From Candidatus Avedoeria danica (GTDB lineage: Bacteria; Chloroflexota; Anaerolineae; Epilineales; Epilineaceae), in assembly GCA_016703025.1 (NCBI GenBank), contig JADJCV010000004.1, forward strand, positions 2,483,501 to 2,547,500: a stretch of 64,000 nt of DNA. Reading direction: 5' to 3'. A program made the translations under genes and the position numbers. Positions 23,834 through 35,100 of this stretch are shown here, in pieces; position 1 is the first letter of the stretch; each line of letters starts with the position of its first letter. A model generated the notes under the pieces. It saw only the letters and a program-made list of their open reading frames with translations. It did no database searches and was not told where the DNA came from.

Positions 23834-26710
23834 ATGAAGGGCCTTTGGCGCCGCGATCATCGGGCGCTCGTTCTCACCGTCGGGCTTTGGTTGGCTGCCG
23901 CCGTGATTCTCGTCGGCCAGCTGACGGCCTCGGGTATCGTTCCGCCCACCGGGCAGGGCGCGACCGCGACGCCGCTGCCGACGATCGCGCTCTCGGCGAC
24001 GATCCCGCCGATCCCAACCGGGCAGTTCACGCCGCCGCCGACGAACACGCCCAAGATGGGGACGGACACGCCGCCCCCGCCCAGCGCAACGCCGTCGCCG
24101 ACCGAGCCGCCGAGCCCGACGCCGTCGAGCACCGTCACCGGCACGCCGCCGACACCGACCCCTTCGCCGACCGGCACGCTCGCCACCGCCACGCAGACCC
24201 CGACGCCGACGACGGCGTCGACGGCCACGCGGACCGTCATCGCCCCGACGCCGACGCGCACGCTGCGCCCCGGCGAGACGCCCACGATCACGCCGATCCC
24301 ATCCCTTACCCCCACCGTCGGCCCGACGCCGTGCTTCGACAACTGGCAGCTGGCGGTGTGGGCATTCCCGGACTCCGTCGGCAAGGGGCCGATCGGCTTC
24401 GCATGCCCGGGCTGTGACGGCTTCTTCCGCGACAACGACCGCTATCAAGCCGCAGCCTGCCCGATCGCCCCGCTGCGGATCATCATCACATCGACGTCGG
24501 ACGGCCAACAGCTCGTCGACCGTTTCATCGACCGCTTCGACATCAGCCGGGACGGCAGCCAGGCCGGCCAGGACATCCGTGTCGTGCTCTCGCTGTGCCA
24601 CCCGCCGCCCTATCGCGTGGTCATGTTCACCGAGGAGCCGCCGTGCTATCGGCTCTGCCCGAACTCGCCGGCCACGGTATTCGTCGACCAGGACGACTAC
24701 GATCGCGGCAGCGGCGGCGGGCGCAAGGGCAAAGGCCGCTACAGCCAGGTCAAGTTCTTCTACGCCAGCTGTCGCCGCGAGCCAACCCCGCCGCCCCCGC
24801 CGCCCCCGAGCTGCGCGATCCACCCGGCGCCCAACCGCACCCACAGCGACGGCGCGACGACGAGCGGCCGCAACGGCGACTTCGAGCAGTACAACCCCGT
24901 GGCGCGCGTCATCCCGTTCTGGACCGATCTGCAGAACGCCCGCCGCGTCCTGGGCAACCTCGGCACGACGGCCAACGGGACGCTCGGCCAGATGATGTTC
25001 GACGTCCAGGGCCCGGTCGGCGCCACCGGCCACGGCGAGGCATCCAACGAGATCGCCTTCGCGGCCAACGCGCCGGCTGCCGCAACGTTGAAGGCCGACG
25101 TCTACTGGCGCGTGGTGCGCGGCAACGCGGCCACCGCGTCGTTCAGGCTGACGGCCGACTTCAGCGACGCGACGAACCTCCTCGTCGCCAGCTCGGCCGC
25201 CGTCGACGGGCCGGCGTTCATCGCCCCCGGCGCATGGCAATCGCGGTCCGTCGTCGTGGCGCCGGGCAACCGCACGGGCCGCCACAAGCTGCGCCTCAAG
25301 GTGGACACGACGGTCGGCGTCGAGGTCTACATCGACAACATCGAGCTCGTGTTCTGCGCGCAGCAAGCGACGCCGACGCCCGACACCCCCACGGCCACGC
25401 CGCGTCCGAGCGACACGCCGTCGCCGACCCGGACACCGACGTTCACCCCCTCGTCGACGCCGCGGCCGTCGGACACGCCGGTCCCATCCGACACCCCGAC
25501 GCCCACCCGCCCGCCGACGATCACGCCCACGCCGTCGAACACATCCGTGCCGAGCAGCACGCCCGTCCCGTCCAACACGCCGGTGCCGTCGAACACACCC
25601 TTGCCCTCATCCACGCCGATCCCATCCAACACACCGCGCCCGTCGAACACGCCGGTGCCGAGCGACACGCCCATCCCGTCGTCGACACCGCGCCCATCGA
25701 ACACGCCGGTGCCGAGCAATACGCCCGTCCCGTCGAACACGCCGGTGCCAAGCAACACGCCGATCCCCTCCAATACGCCGCGGCCGTCCCCGACCCCGCC
25801 GCCGACGATCACGCCGCTCCCGCCCGACACGCCGGTGCCGAGCGCGACGCCGATCCCCTCCAACACGCCGCGGCCGTCCAACACGCCCGTGCCGTCGGCC
25901 ACACCGATCCCATCCGACACGCCCGTGCCGAGCAACACGCCCGTGCCGTCCGCCACGCCGCGGCCGTCCAACACGCCCGTGCCGTCGGCCACGCCGCGAC
26001 CAAGCCAGACGCCCAAGCCGACCGCCACGCCGACCGACACGCCCGAGCCGACGCGCACGCGCAAGCCCACCGAGACACCGCCGCCGACCCGCACCGTCCG
26101 CCCGTCTTCCACGCCTGCCCCGACGCGCACCCCCCGGCCGACGAACACGCCGCGGCCGACCCGCACGCCCGGCGGTCCCGGGCCGACGGACGAGCCGCCC
26201 CCACCACCCGAACGGACCGGCTGCCCGGACGGCCCGTCGGCCTGCCTGCGCCTGTTCAAGTTCTACGACCTCGACGGCGACGGCCAACGCGACCGCGTCG
26301 TGAGCGCGGCCGAGCGCCAGGCAGCGGCCAAGCTGTTCCCGGACGTGAACCGCCTCGGCGACGGCGAGCCTCCGCTCGAGGGCATCGCGTTCGAGATCGT
26401 GGAGCAGCGCCCGGTTCCCGAGCTGCCGCGCCACCACCGCCGCAGCACGGACGCCTCGGGCGAGTGGACGATCTGCTTCGACTACCCCGCCCGCGTCAGC
26501 GTCCACGAGGTCGGGCACGCCGCCGGCGGCTGGTCGCTGACCACGCGGCTGCCCGACCCGATCGACCTCCAGTGCTCGACCACGACGACGCTGACGGTCG
26601 GCAACGGGCGACTCGGCCTGCCGAAGACGGGCCACGCGCGCATGCGCACGATGGGCGGACGGTTCGGGATGGCGGCCGGAACCGCGCTGGGTTGGGTGCC
26701 GAGGAACTGA
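23834..26710 (+). CDS. Thr/Pro-repeat surface protein with SdrD-B-like domain and LPKTG
   Basis: The 958-residue protein has an N-terminal membrane/signal segment (residues 10-31). A first Thr/Pro/Ser linker leads into a Cys-rich domain of about 170 residues (CPGCDGFFRDNDRYQAAACP), then a jelly-roll-like carbohydrate-binding domain with GHGEASNEIAFAAN and GVEVYIDNIELVFC. About 270 residues of repeats of the type PSNTPVPS follow. A C-terminal B-domain-like module starts LRLFKFYDLDGDGQRDR, with the Ca-binding DLDGDG, and the chain closes with GLPKTGHARMRTMGG. LPKTG at residues 929-933 resembles a sortase motif, but the hydrophobic tail after it is short. The start at 23834 is set by the signal segment. 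Likely surface-exposed; the carbohydrate role is inferred. Confidence 0.75.
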   Translation: MKGLWRRDHRALVLTVGLWLAAAVILVGQLTASGIVPPTGQGATATPLPTIALSATIPPIPTGQFTPPPTNTPKMGTDTPPPPSATPSPTEPPSPTPSSTVTGTPPTPTPSPTGTLATATQTPTPTTASTATRTVIAPTPTRTLRPGETPTITPIPSLTPTVGPTPCFDNWQLAVWAFPDSVGKGPIGFACPGCDGFFRDNDRYQAAACPIAPLRIIITSTSDGQQLVDRFIDRFDISRDGSQAGQDIRVVLSLCHPPPYRVVMFTEEPPCYRLCPNSPATVFVDQDDYDRGSGGGRKGKGRYSQVKFFYASCRREPTPPPPPPPSCAIHPAPNRTHSDGATTSGRNGDFEQYNPVARVIPFWTDLQNARRVLGNLGTTANGTLGQMMFDVQGPVGATGHGEASNEIAFAANAPAAATLKADVYWRVVRGNAATASFRLTADFSDATNLLVASSAAVDGPAFIAPGAWQSRSVVVAPGNRTGRHKLRLKVDTTVGVEVYIDNIELVFCAQQATPTPDTPTATPRPSDTPSPTRTPTFTPSSTPRPSDTPVPSDTPTPTRPPTITPTPSNTSVPSSTPVPSNTPVPSNTPLPSSTPIPSNTPRPSNTPVPSDTPIPSSTPRPSNTPVPSNTPVPSNTPVPSNTPIPSNTPRPSPTPPPTITPLPPDTPVPSATPIPSNTPRPSNTPVPSATPIPSDTPVPSNTPVPSATPRPSNTPVPSATPRPSQTPKPTATPTDTPEPTRTRKPTETPPPTRTVRPSSTPAPTRTPRPTNTPRPTRTPGGPGPTDEPPPPPERTGCPDGPSACLRLFKFYDLDGDGQRDRVVSAAERQAAAKLFPDVNRLGDGEPPLEGIAFEIVEQRPVPELPRHHRRSTDASGEWTICFDYPARVSVHEVGHAAGGWSLTTRLPDPIDLQCSTTTTLTVGNGRLGLPKTGHARMRTMGGRFGMAAGTALGWVPRN
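25375..26175 (+). repeat. tandem low-complexity Thr/Pro repeat DNA
   Basis: Roughly 800 bases within 23834-26710 code for near-repeats of (T/S)(N/D)TP(V/I/R)PS in units of about 21-24 bases (for example CCGTCGAACACGCCGGTGCC). The region is a slippage-prone linker. Both strands contain long open frames here because of the composition, but only the plus strand is coding. Confidence 0.85.
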
Positions 26711-26751
26711 CCCGCTCCTGATGCCCGCCCGGATGTGATGCCGCCGCCGGC

Positions 26752-26773
26752 GGGCGACGCGTTCGCGTCGCCC
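26752..26773. repeat. GGGCG-ended palindrome, family copy 2
   Basis: GGGCGACGCG-TT-CGCGTCGCCC, a 10-bp stem, is followed by CTACG. It is related to the palindromes at 5107 and 47807. It lies 42 bases after the stop of the Thr/Pro-repeat gene and upstream of the TolB/M15-like gene. Confidence 0.75.
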
Positions 26774-26893
26774 CTACGCGGGGGATGGATCGGACAGCGG
26801 CGGCATGACATCCGGGGCGGGCATCGCGCGATGCATGCCTCGGCCGATCGCTGTTCATGCGCACCTCATCCGGAACGACTATCGTTGTTCCCC

Positions 26894-28945
26894 ATGATGG
26901 CCCCTGACCGTCCTCGTGCCGCCCGCACCGTCGCCCTCACCGCGCTCGCCGCCGCCGCCGCGCTGGCGTGGCTGCGCGCCGAGCGCGTGGGCGATGCGCC
27001 GGACGACCCGGGCGACGTCGGGCGGCAAGGCGTCGCACAAGCCATCGCCTCGCCGACGGTGCCCCCGCCGTGGGCCGGCAGCGCGGTGGCCGCGGTCGTC
27101 GCCGGCCCCGACGGGCCGGTGATCGCGTTGTTCGACAGCGATGGCGCGCTCGGCACGGACGGCGGCGCACCGCGGATCGTCGCCGACGGGTTCGAGGCGA
27201 TCGGCCGGATCAGCAGTGCGCCGGACGGCACGCGCCTCGCGTTCGCGGCCCGTCGCGACGGCCGCTGGGACGTGTTCGCGCTGACGCTCGCCGGCGGACG
27301 CGTCGACCGCCTGACCGATGATGTGGCGTACGATGCCGACCCGGCTTGGTCGCCCGATGGCCGGGCGCTGGCCTTCACGTCCTACCGCGACGGGAACTTC
27401 GACGTCTACCGGCTGGACGTTCCGAGCACCGATGCCATGCCACTCGAATCTGCGCCACTCGAGTCCACCCCGCTCGAACCCACCCCACTCGAATCCCTGC
27501 CCGGTGCCGCGCTTCGCCTCACCCATGGCGACGCCCCCGCCATCGAGCCCGCGTGGTCACCGGACGGCGCGACGATCGCGTTCGCCGCGTGGCACGACGG
27601 GTCGTACCGCATCGAAGCCGTGCCGGCGGGCGGCGGCGAACGGCGCGTCGTCGTCGACCCGGCCGCCGACACGGCGGGGGACTCGGCGGGAGACTCGACA
27701 GGGGATGGGGCGGACGACACGGCGGGTCGCGGCGCATCGTGGCACCGTCCGGCGAAGCTGCCCGATGACCTGCGCGCACCGGCATGGTCCCCGGATGGAA
27801 GCGCGATCGCTTACCTGGCCGGCCGGCACGGGGCGATGCGGCTCGACGTCCTATCCGTGGACGCCGACGGGGCGCCGCTGGCACAGCAGCCGACGACGCT
27901 CGCGCCGCAGGCCGCGGGCTTCGGTTGGGCGGCCGGGGGACAGGCCGTCGCCGTGCTCACGGCCGACCGCGGCGGGCGCAGCGTGGTGTTCCGCAACCGT
28001 GCCCGCTTCGGCCGCGACGATGTCGCCAACCTGCCCGGGGATCCCGTACTCCTGTCCGCGGGCGCGGCCGCGGTGGCGTGGTCGCCGGCGACGCCCGATG
28101 CCGCGCTCCCGACGCTTGCGCTGCCCCTGGGCGCCAACGATCCTGGGGCGCGCCCTTCCGGGTCGCTTTCCGCCGGTGCCTCGCCTGCCGGCGAAGGCGC
28201 CCGCAATGCCGCTCCGATCGCCGCCGAACGCCCCGGCTTGGCCGACGTGCCGGACGTTCGCGTCTCCGGCCCGCGGATCAACGCCGCGCTCTTCGACGAC
28301 TTCGCCGCGCTGCGCGCCGAGGTGCGCGCCGCCACGGGCGCCGACTTCCTCGGCACGCTGTCGGACATGTGGCGGCCGGTCGGCTTCTTCAGCTCGGCCT
28401 CGGCCTACTTCAGCTGGCACAAGACCGGTCGGGCGTTCGACACGCAGATGGAGTTCCGCGGCCCGGGCGGTCGGCGGGACATGGTCCTCGTGCGCGAGGA
28501 CAACGGTGGCGGCGGCCCGCAGTGGCGGATGTACCTCCGCACCGACGCGCAGGACGGCTCCGTCGGCACACCGCTCACCGTCCCCGGCTGGGCGTTCTCG
28601 GCAGGCGGCGGCGACGAGACGCACGAGGCCGACGGCGGCGTGCGCGCGAACACCGTTCCGGACGGCTACTGGGTCGACTTCACCGCCCTCGCCGCCCAAA
28701 AGGGCTGGCGCCGGATCAACGCCAACGCCCGCAGCACCTTCGACTGGCGGTCGGAGTGGGCCGCCATCGAATATTGGCACTACGAGCGACGCGACGGCAT
28801 GCGCTGGTTCGAAGCCGCCCGCCAGGTCTACGCGGACGACGACCTCGCCGACGCTTTCGGCCCCGACCGACTCGAGGCGCTGTCGATCCCGCTGAGCCGG
28901 CTGGCGCGGCAGGGGTTCCCGGCGGGGTGGCGGGGGGAGGGGTAA
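26894..28945 (+). CDS. TolB-like (PD40) propeller fused to a D-Ala-D-Ala-carboxypeptidase-like (LAS) domain
   Basis: The 683-residue exported protein has a signal segment at residues 8-24. PD40/TolB propeller blades follow, such as RISSAPDGTRLAFAARRDGRWD, DADPAWSPDGRALAFTSYRDG and IEPAWSPDGATIAFAAWHDG. The C-terminal domain of about 230 residues has SWHKTGRAFD (His509, Asp516) and EYWH (Glu626, His629), matching the HxxGxAxD and ExxH zinc/catalytic motifs of LAS peptidases such as VanX and M15 enzymes. Peptidoglycan or peptide cleavage is therefore inferred. A tandem 15-bp repeat sits in the propeller (27437-27496). The start at 26894 begins the signal segment. Confidence 0.7.
   Translation: MMAPDRPRAARTVALTALAAAAALAWLRAERVGDAPDDPGDVGRQGVAQAIASPTVPPPWAGSAVAAVVAGPDGPVIALFDSDGALGTDGGAPRIVADGFEAIGRISSAPDGTRLAFAARRDGRWDVFALTLAGGRVDRLTDDVAYDADPAWSPDGRALAFTSYRDGNFDVYRLDVPSTDAMPLESAPLESTPLEPTPLESLPGAALRLTHGDAPAIEPAWSPDGATIAFAAWHDGSYRIEAVPAGGGERRVVVDPAADTAGDSAGDSTGDGADDTAGRGASWHRPAKLPDDLRAPAWSPDGSAIAYLAGRHGAMRLDVLSVDADGAPLAQQPTTLAPQAAGFGWAAGGQAVAVLTADRGGRSVVFRNRARFGRDDVANLPGDPVLLSAGAAAVAWSPATPDAALPTLALPLGANDPGARPSGSLSAGASPAGEGARNAAPIAAERPGLADVPDVRVSGPRINAALFDDFAALRAEVRAATGADFLGTLSDMWRPVGFFSSASAYFSWHKTGRAFDTQMEFRGPGGRRDMVLVREDNGGGGPQWRMYLRTDAQDGSVGTPLTVPGWAFSAGGGDETHEADGGVRANTVPDGYWVDFTALAAQKGWRRINANARSTFDWRSEWAAIEYWHYERRDGMRWFEAARQVYADDDLADAFGPDRLEALSIPLSRLARQGFPAGWRGEG
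27437..27496 (+). repeat. 15-bp tandem repeat encoding a PLES(A/T) pentapeptide, 4 units
   Basis: Units at 27437, 27452, 27467 and 27482 share xxGCCACTCGAATC(T/C) or xCCCC(A/G)CTCGAA(T/C)CC. They add a surface loop in a propeller blade and keep the frame. Similar 15-bp arrays occur in the Sua5 and FtsK genes of this window. Confidence 0.8.
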
Positions 28946-28976
28946 CGGGTATCCGGTCCTCGGCGGTCAAAGGCAT

Positions 28977-29000
28977 CAACGGCTGAAGCCGTTGTTTCGT
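28977..29000 (+). terminator. probable intrinsic terminator after the TolB/M15-like gene
   Basis: CAACGGC and GCCGTTG form a 7-bp stem around TGAA, followed by TTTCGT. It lies 31 bases after the stop codon in the 199-bp gap before the convergent macroglobulin gene. Confidence 0.6.
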
Positions 29001-29144
29001 CGTTGCGCTCTCGAGAACCTGACCTCACGGCGGCTTCACGCCGGATTGGTCTGAGACCCGCCCCAACCGATCGGTGGCGCGAAGGTGCGATGACATCGGC
29101 CCATGCGCGGCGAATCGGGACGCGACGCACCGGACGCGCCTGGC

Positions 29145-32100
29145 CTACTTGTCCACGACCCGCACCCGCTCCGGCGCCCCCCGCCCGAACACCTCCGGGT
29201 GGTACATCTCCTCCGCCTTCGGCGGCGGGGCGATGAACGTCCCCGGCGTCGTCGCGCGGGCGATGTACGTGTAGCGGTAGACGCCGCCCTCCAGCCACGA
29301 CGCAAAGACTTCGGCCCGATCGTCGCGGAAGCCGGAGTGGTCGTACCACCACCAGCCCCACCACCGCCACGGCGCGTCGAACGGGATCACGCCGTCGCCG
29401 TCGCCCGTGTCCGGCGGCGGCGAAGCGGACGTCGCCAGGTCCGGGTTCTCGGCCTCGAAGCCGGCCGGGAGGGGGTCGATGAGGGCGACCTGGTAGCGCC
29501 GCGCCGGCGCGACGAGCGTCAGGCGGATGCGGACGCGGGCGCCGGCCTTGACGGTCCAGCCGCCGTCGGCCGTCCGCCGGACATCGCCGGGATCGTCGAC
29601 GGCCTCGTAGGTCCGCTCCACCGTGAAGCCCCGGCTGTCCGGCGGCGGGGCGAGCGCCGGGCAGTCGGCGCCAGCGCAGTCGACGTGCGGGTCGGGGGCG
29701 TACTGCAGGCCGAGGCGGTAGTAGAGACGGCCGGGGCCGTCCTTGCCCACGGTAAGGCGCGTCTGCTCCTCGGGAACCTGGGCGAGCGGGACGTCGATCT
29801 GCTGCCGGTCGGCCGAGCGGCCCTGGAAGCGTGCCTCGCCGGCGAAGGCGTCGCCCAGCCAGACGCGGGCGGTGAAGTCGGGCTCGTCGGCCTCGTACGT
29901 CCGGAAGTAGCGGTCGAGGGCGAGCAGCACGAAGGCGTTGTCCTGCGTGTTGCCCCATCGCCCGCGCTCGCGGCTGTCCAGCAGGCCGCGGGCGACCTTC
30001 AGGATGAGGTCGCTGTCCGGCTGCGCGGTCATGAGGGCATCGAGGACGATGGCGTCCGCGCGGCGGTCGCTGGCCAGAATCAGGTTCGCGCCCTCTTCGT
30101 CGTAGCCGACCGTGAACTGCGCCCCGGCCGCCGTCTCATTGACGCGGTTCATCAGGCGGCGGACGATCTCGGCCTGCGCCTCGCCGCCCTTCGTCGCCTC
30201 GTCGGCGGCGATCACGCCGAGCAGCCAGCCCATCACGTCCACCGGCGCGCCCTCGCCCGCCTCCGCGAACAGCGTCACGGCCCGTGCTCCGTCGACCTGG
30301 CCGGCCACGGCACGGACGCTGAGCGCGTGGGCCTCGGCCGCCCGCTTGGCGTCCTCGCTCCACGGGAAGGGGCGAGCGTCGAAGTGACTCCGAATGTCCC
30401 GCAGGAAGTCGAGCGCCCGCTTCGCCGCGTCGGCGTCGACGGCGTAGTCCTTGGCGCGGGCGCGGACGAGGGCGTGGATCGCGTGGATGCTTCCCCAGAC
30501 CTCGGTCCGGTCGCCCGACGACGACCAGTAGCCGAACCCGCCGTCGCCCCGCTGCCGCTGGACGAGCTCGGCGATATCGGCCTCGATCCGCGCCTCGGCC
30601 TCCGCGCGCGACGGCAGGCCGGGGGCGTTGAACGCGTCCAGGACGTCGATGAGGGCGACGTTGGCGAGGAGACGCGAGGCGATCTGCTCGGTGCAGTCGT
30701 ACGGGTACGCGTTCAGGTAGAGCACGGCGTCCGTCAGGTTGCCGAGCGCCGTCGACGACGCCGTCACGGACAGGCCGCCGTACGACGGGATCGCGCCGGA
30801 CGGCCGCGCGACGGTCTGCGCGGACGCACCGCCCGCGGCACCCCCGTCGATCGTGCCGTACGTCGCGAACGCCTCGGTCGTCGTCGGCGTCCAGACGGGC
30901 AGCGTGATCCGCTGCGCGTCGGCCACCGTCACGTCGTCGACGGCCAGCGCCGCGGCCTGGAACACCGCCGTCCCCGCCATGACCGCCTTCGCCGGGAACC
31001 GCACCTCGACGCGGTCGCCCGCGGGCACGTCGACGCGGACGCCCGCCGGCCCGGTGAAGTCCAGGTTGGCGCCGCGGACGACGACGTCGACGGTGCGATC
31101 CGTGTTGCCCGGGTTTTGGACGACGATCGGCAGCTCGAACACGTCGCCGAAGTTCAGGAAGCGCGGCGCGGAGGGGCGGACGACGAGCGGCAGCTGCGCC
31201 GTCACGTTCGCCTCGCCCTTGCCGAACCGCTGCCCGCCGTCCGTGACGACGGCCCAGATCCGGTACCGCGTCACGCTGTCCGGCAGCCGGACGTCGACGT
31301 CCACGCGGCCGTCGGCCCCGGTGCGGGCGGCGGGGACGAAGGCGGCCAGGGCATCGAGGTTCATCCGCTCGACGACGGGCGGCTCACCGCCGGGCCCGCC
31401 CCCGCCGCGGCCGTCGGCGGCCATCGGGGCGGCCATCTTCATCGCGGCCGCCGACATGTCGGCGTCGGCCGATTCGATCGAATTGTATTGGGCAGCGTCA
31501 GCCCCGGACAGGCCTTCATCGGCGCGGCTGGACGCCGCCTCGATCTGCTCCGCCGTCGCCAGCACGACGTAGCCGCGCCCCTTCTGGACGATCACACCCG
31601 CATCCCGCGCACCGTAGAACGCCGCCACGGGATCGCCGATCTCGTGCTGCGTGAGCGCCAGCACCGCCTCGTCGACGACGACGAGCGTCACCTCGGCATC
31701 CGGCACGCCCGCGCCGGCCGCGTCGGTGACGGCGACGGTGACGCTGACGGCCGCGCCGGGGCGGACCTGGGCGGCGGCGGGGACGATATCAACGTTCAGC
31801 GTCCGCATTCGGGTCGACACGCGAAGATCGATCGCCCCAGACGCATACGCCGGCCGTAACGTCCCTCCCCCCCGCCCAGCATCCTCCCCCTCCCCCAGAC
31901 TTGGGGGAGGGGGTCGGGGGGAGAGGGCCTCGTCGGCGACATCCCCCCGCTCCGCCGCCCCCACCAAATCCACCGCCACCGTCACATTCGGCACATCCCC
32001 CTCGCCGATCGGCACCTCGATCGTCGTCGACGCCGTCTCCAGCGTGCGGCGCTCGCTCGAAACGATGCCGCTGCGGCGCACCGTGATCAGCGCCTCGGCG

Positions 32101-35100
32101 GGCACGAACGGCGCGTTGACGAGGATCGTCGCCCGCTCGCCGCCTTCGTACTCGGCCTTGTCCGGGATCAGCTCGACGGTCTCCTCGGCCACGCCCTGCT
32201 GGCGGCCCGACAGGTCGGGGTACTGGTCGGCGCCGCTGACCCAAAGGGTCAGGGCGGTGCGGTTCAGCCGGCCGCGGTCGTCCGTGATCTCGGCGACGAC
32301 GCGGTACGTGCCGCCGGCATCGAAGGTCAACGCGCACGGCACGGGTTCGGCGGCCGAGACGACGTCGCACGCCCCGACCTCGGTCGTCTCCTCGACGACC
32401 TTGCCCGCGCGCTGGGCCGTCGTCACGCGCAGCGCCTTCACGCCGGCCGCGCGGCCGGCGACGGCGGCGCCGTCGATGTCCGTGACGATCACGTCGACGG
32501 TCCACGGCTTCTTGGGCTCGACGACGTAGCCCGCGCCCCTCAGGCCGACGTAGTCGGCGGCCGGGTGGACGAGGAGCGACGTCCGGCCGGTGACGGTCTG
32601 CCGGTTCACGTCCTGCACCGTCGCCTCGAGGTCGACGCTGGCCGGCGCGACGGGCACGACGCTCTCGACGTCGACGGCCAGCCGGTGCTGGCCGGACTCG
32701 TCCGTTCGGCCCGTCCAATTCACGTCGGTCGTCGGCGTCCCCGGCCATCCGCCGCCGCCCCTGGCGAAGGCGATGTCGCCCCCGCCGCCGTAGCCGCCGC
32801 CCCACCACCACGGCGTCCACTCGCCGAACGTGAAGCCGTCCCAGCCGGGCGGGCTGTAGCTCGTCCGGCGGGCCGTGGCGTGCCACGTGACGGCGGCGCC
32901 GGGCAGGTGGCCGCCGCTGTAGTAGTCGGCCGCGGCGGCGACGACGCTCGTGTCGCCGACGGTGTGGACGGCGGTCTCGGCTTCGACGGCGACGGTGAAC
33001 TCCGGGCGGCGGAACTCGGCGATGCCGAACGAGAGGCCGGCGCTGCCCGTCACGTCGCCGCCGCGCGCCTCGAGCTGCAGCTGGGCGTCGCCGATCGGCG
33101 CGTCGGCCGGCAGCGGGATCGCGCCGTCGAACGCACCGAAGGCGTTCACCGTCCAGCTCCCCTTGCCGAGTTCGTTGCCGCCCCACATGCTCGTCAGCAC
33201 CCAGTTGACGGACGTCGGCCCGCCTGCGCCGAGGCCCTCGACGTCGCCGCCGAGTCCGAGGCCGACGCGGCGGACGTAGCCCTTGACGTGGACGGTCTCG
33301 CCGGGGCGGTACAAGCCGCGGTCGTCGAACGTGAAGAAGCGCAGCTCGGCGCCGGGGCCTTCGCCTTGGTACCAGCCGTAGCCGCCGTCCATCGTGAACG
33401 CGCTGTCCGCGCCGCGCGTGGCCAGGATCGGCTGCGGCACGCCCTCGCGCGCGGCGGCGTTGGCGCCAGGCACGAGGGTCAGGCGGGCCAGACCGTCGGC
33501 GCCGGTCGTCCCGTCGCCGACGAGGTTGTGCCGGACGGCGGCGCCGGCGACGGGCTTGCCGTCGGCCAGCCGCGTCACCCACACCAGCTCCTTCTCGCCG
33601 TCGCGGAACGCGTCGACCGCCAGCTCGGTGACCTGGACCCAGCGGACGATCGGCCGGTTGCGCCAGTCCTCGCCCGGCCGCAGCTTGTCGACGAGCGACG
33701 CGGACGGCGAGACGACGGCCACGACGTGTCCGAGCCCGTCGTCGAGCGCCTTCGTCAGGTCGATCGGCACATCGGCGATCGTGTCCGGCTCGGCCTTGGG
33801 CTCGACCTTCATGTCGACGATCGGCACGCCGAGCGCCTCGCGGACCTGGCGCGCGGCATTGGGCGCGCCGCTGTCGAAGATCGCGTTGAACGCGACGAGC
33901 TGTTCCGGCCGGACCTTGTAGAGCTGGACGCCGATCTCTTCCTGGTTCATGGCCGCCACGACGAGCGCCTTCGGGCCGGCCGGGTCGAGCGTGACGATCC
34001 GGTCGCCCGGACCAGCGAGCGCCGGCGCCGCCGTGCCGGTCTTGAACGTCGCGACGACTTCGGCGGCCAACGACTGGCCGAACGTGTCCTTCAGGCCGGC
34101 GGGAACGCGGACGGTGTAGGTCGTCCGGCCCTTTGTGACGCCCCGCAGGCTGATCGTGTCGCCCCAGGATTGGACGACGAGGCCGGGAACGGCGGGGTCG
34201 ACGGTGACCGTGGCCGGGTCGAGCGCCGCTTGGTCGAGCGGGTTGTTGAAGCTGATCTGCCAACCGCCGAACGGCTCGCAGCCCTCCGTCGTGCCGCGGC
34301 CGCCCTTCACGGGGTCGCCGTCGCCGCGCTGGCCGTCGCACCACAGGCGCGTGGCGGCGAGGGCGTCGTAGACCCAGAAGTGATAGGCCATGGCGGTCGT
34401 GCTCGTCAGCGGGCCTTCGACGGCCGGCACGCCGGCGGCGACGAGCAGGTCGATCGCGGCGCCGAGCGGGAGCTCGTCGGTCGGCCGAACGGCCACCCAG
34501 CGGCCGGCCGTCGCCTGGGCGCTGGCCGTGCGGGCGGCCTCGTCGGCCTCGACCTCATCGGCGGTCGCCAGCCGCAGTCCTGCGGTGCGCCCAGCGGCCT
34601 TGAGGGCAATCTTCGGCACGACGAGCGCTGCGTCGACGGCCTGGTCGAACACGAGGACGAAGACCGGCCGGCGCTCGATCGGCGAGTTCCGTTCCTCGGG
34701 ACTGGACGAGGCGTCGGACGCATACGGCGAGACCGAGACGACCCGCGGCGGCGGGGTCGTGAACGTCCACGTCTTGCCGGTCAACAGCGACGAGCCGTCG
34801 CTGGCCTTCGTCCCGGCCTCGATCACCGCGGTGTATTCCGTGGCCATCGGCATGTGGCCGCCCTCGGGTTCGAAGAGGACGGTCTGCGTGCCGACCCAGC
34901 GCCACTTGCCCGCCGGCTGCGGGCTGAGCTGGACGGGCGACGCGACGGCGTCCAAGTCACGGTTGCCGGTCAGGTCGACGAACGGGCGGTTGAACGTAAC
35001 GGCCACCTGGGAGGCGATGGGGACATCGCCCTCGGGCTGGACGCGCTCCACGGCCAGCGGCGCTGTCGACGAAGCCGCGTCGGGCGGCGGGGCCGCGCTG

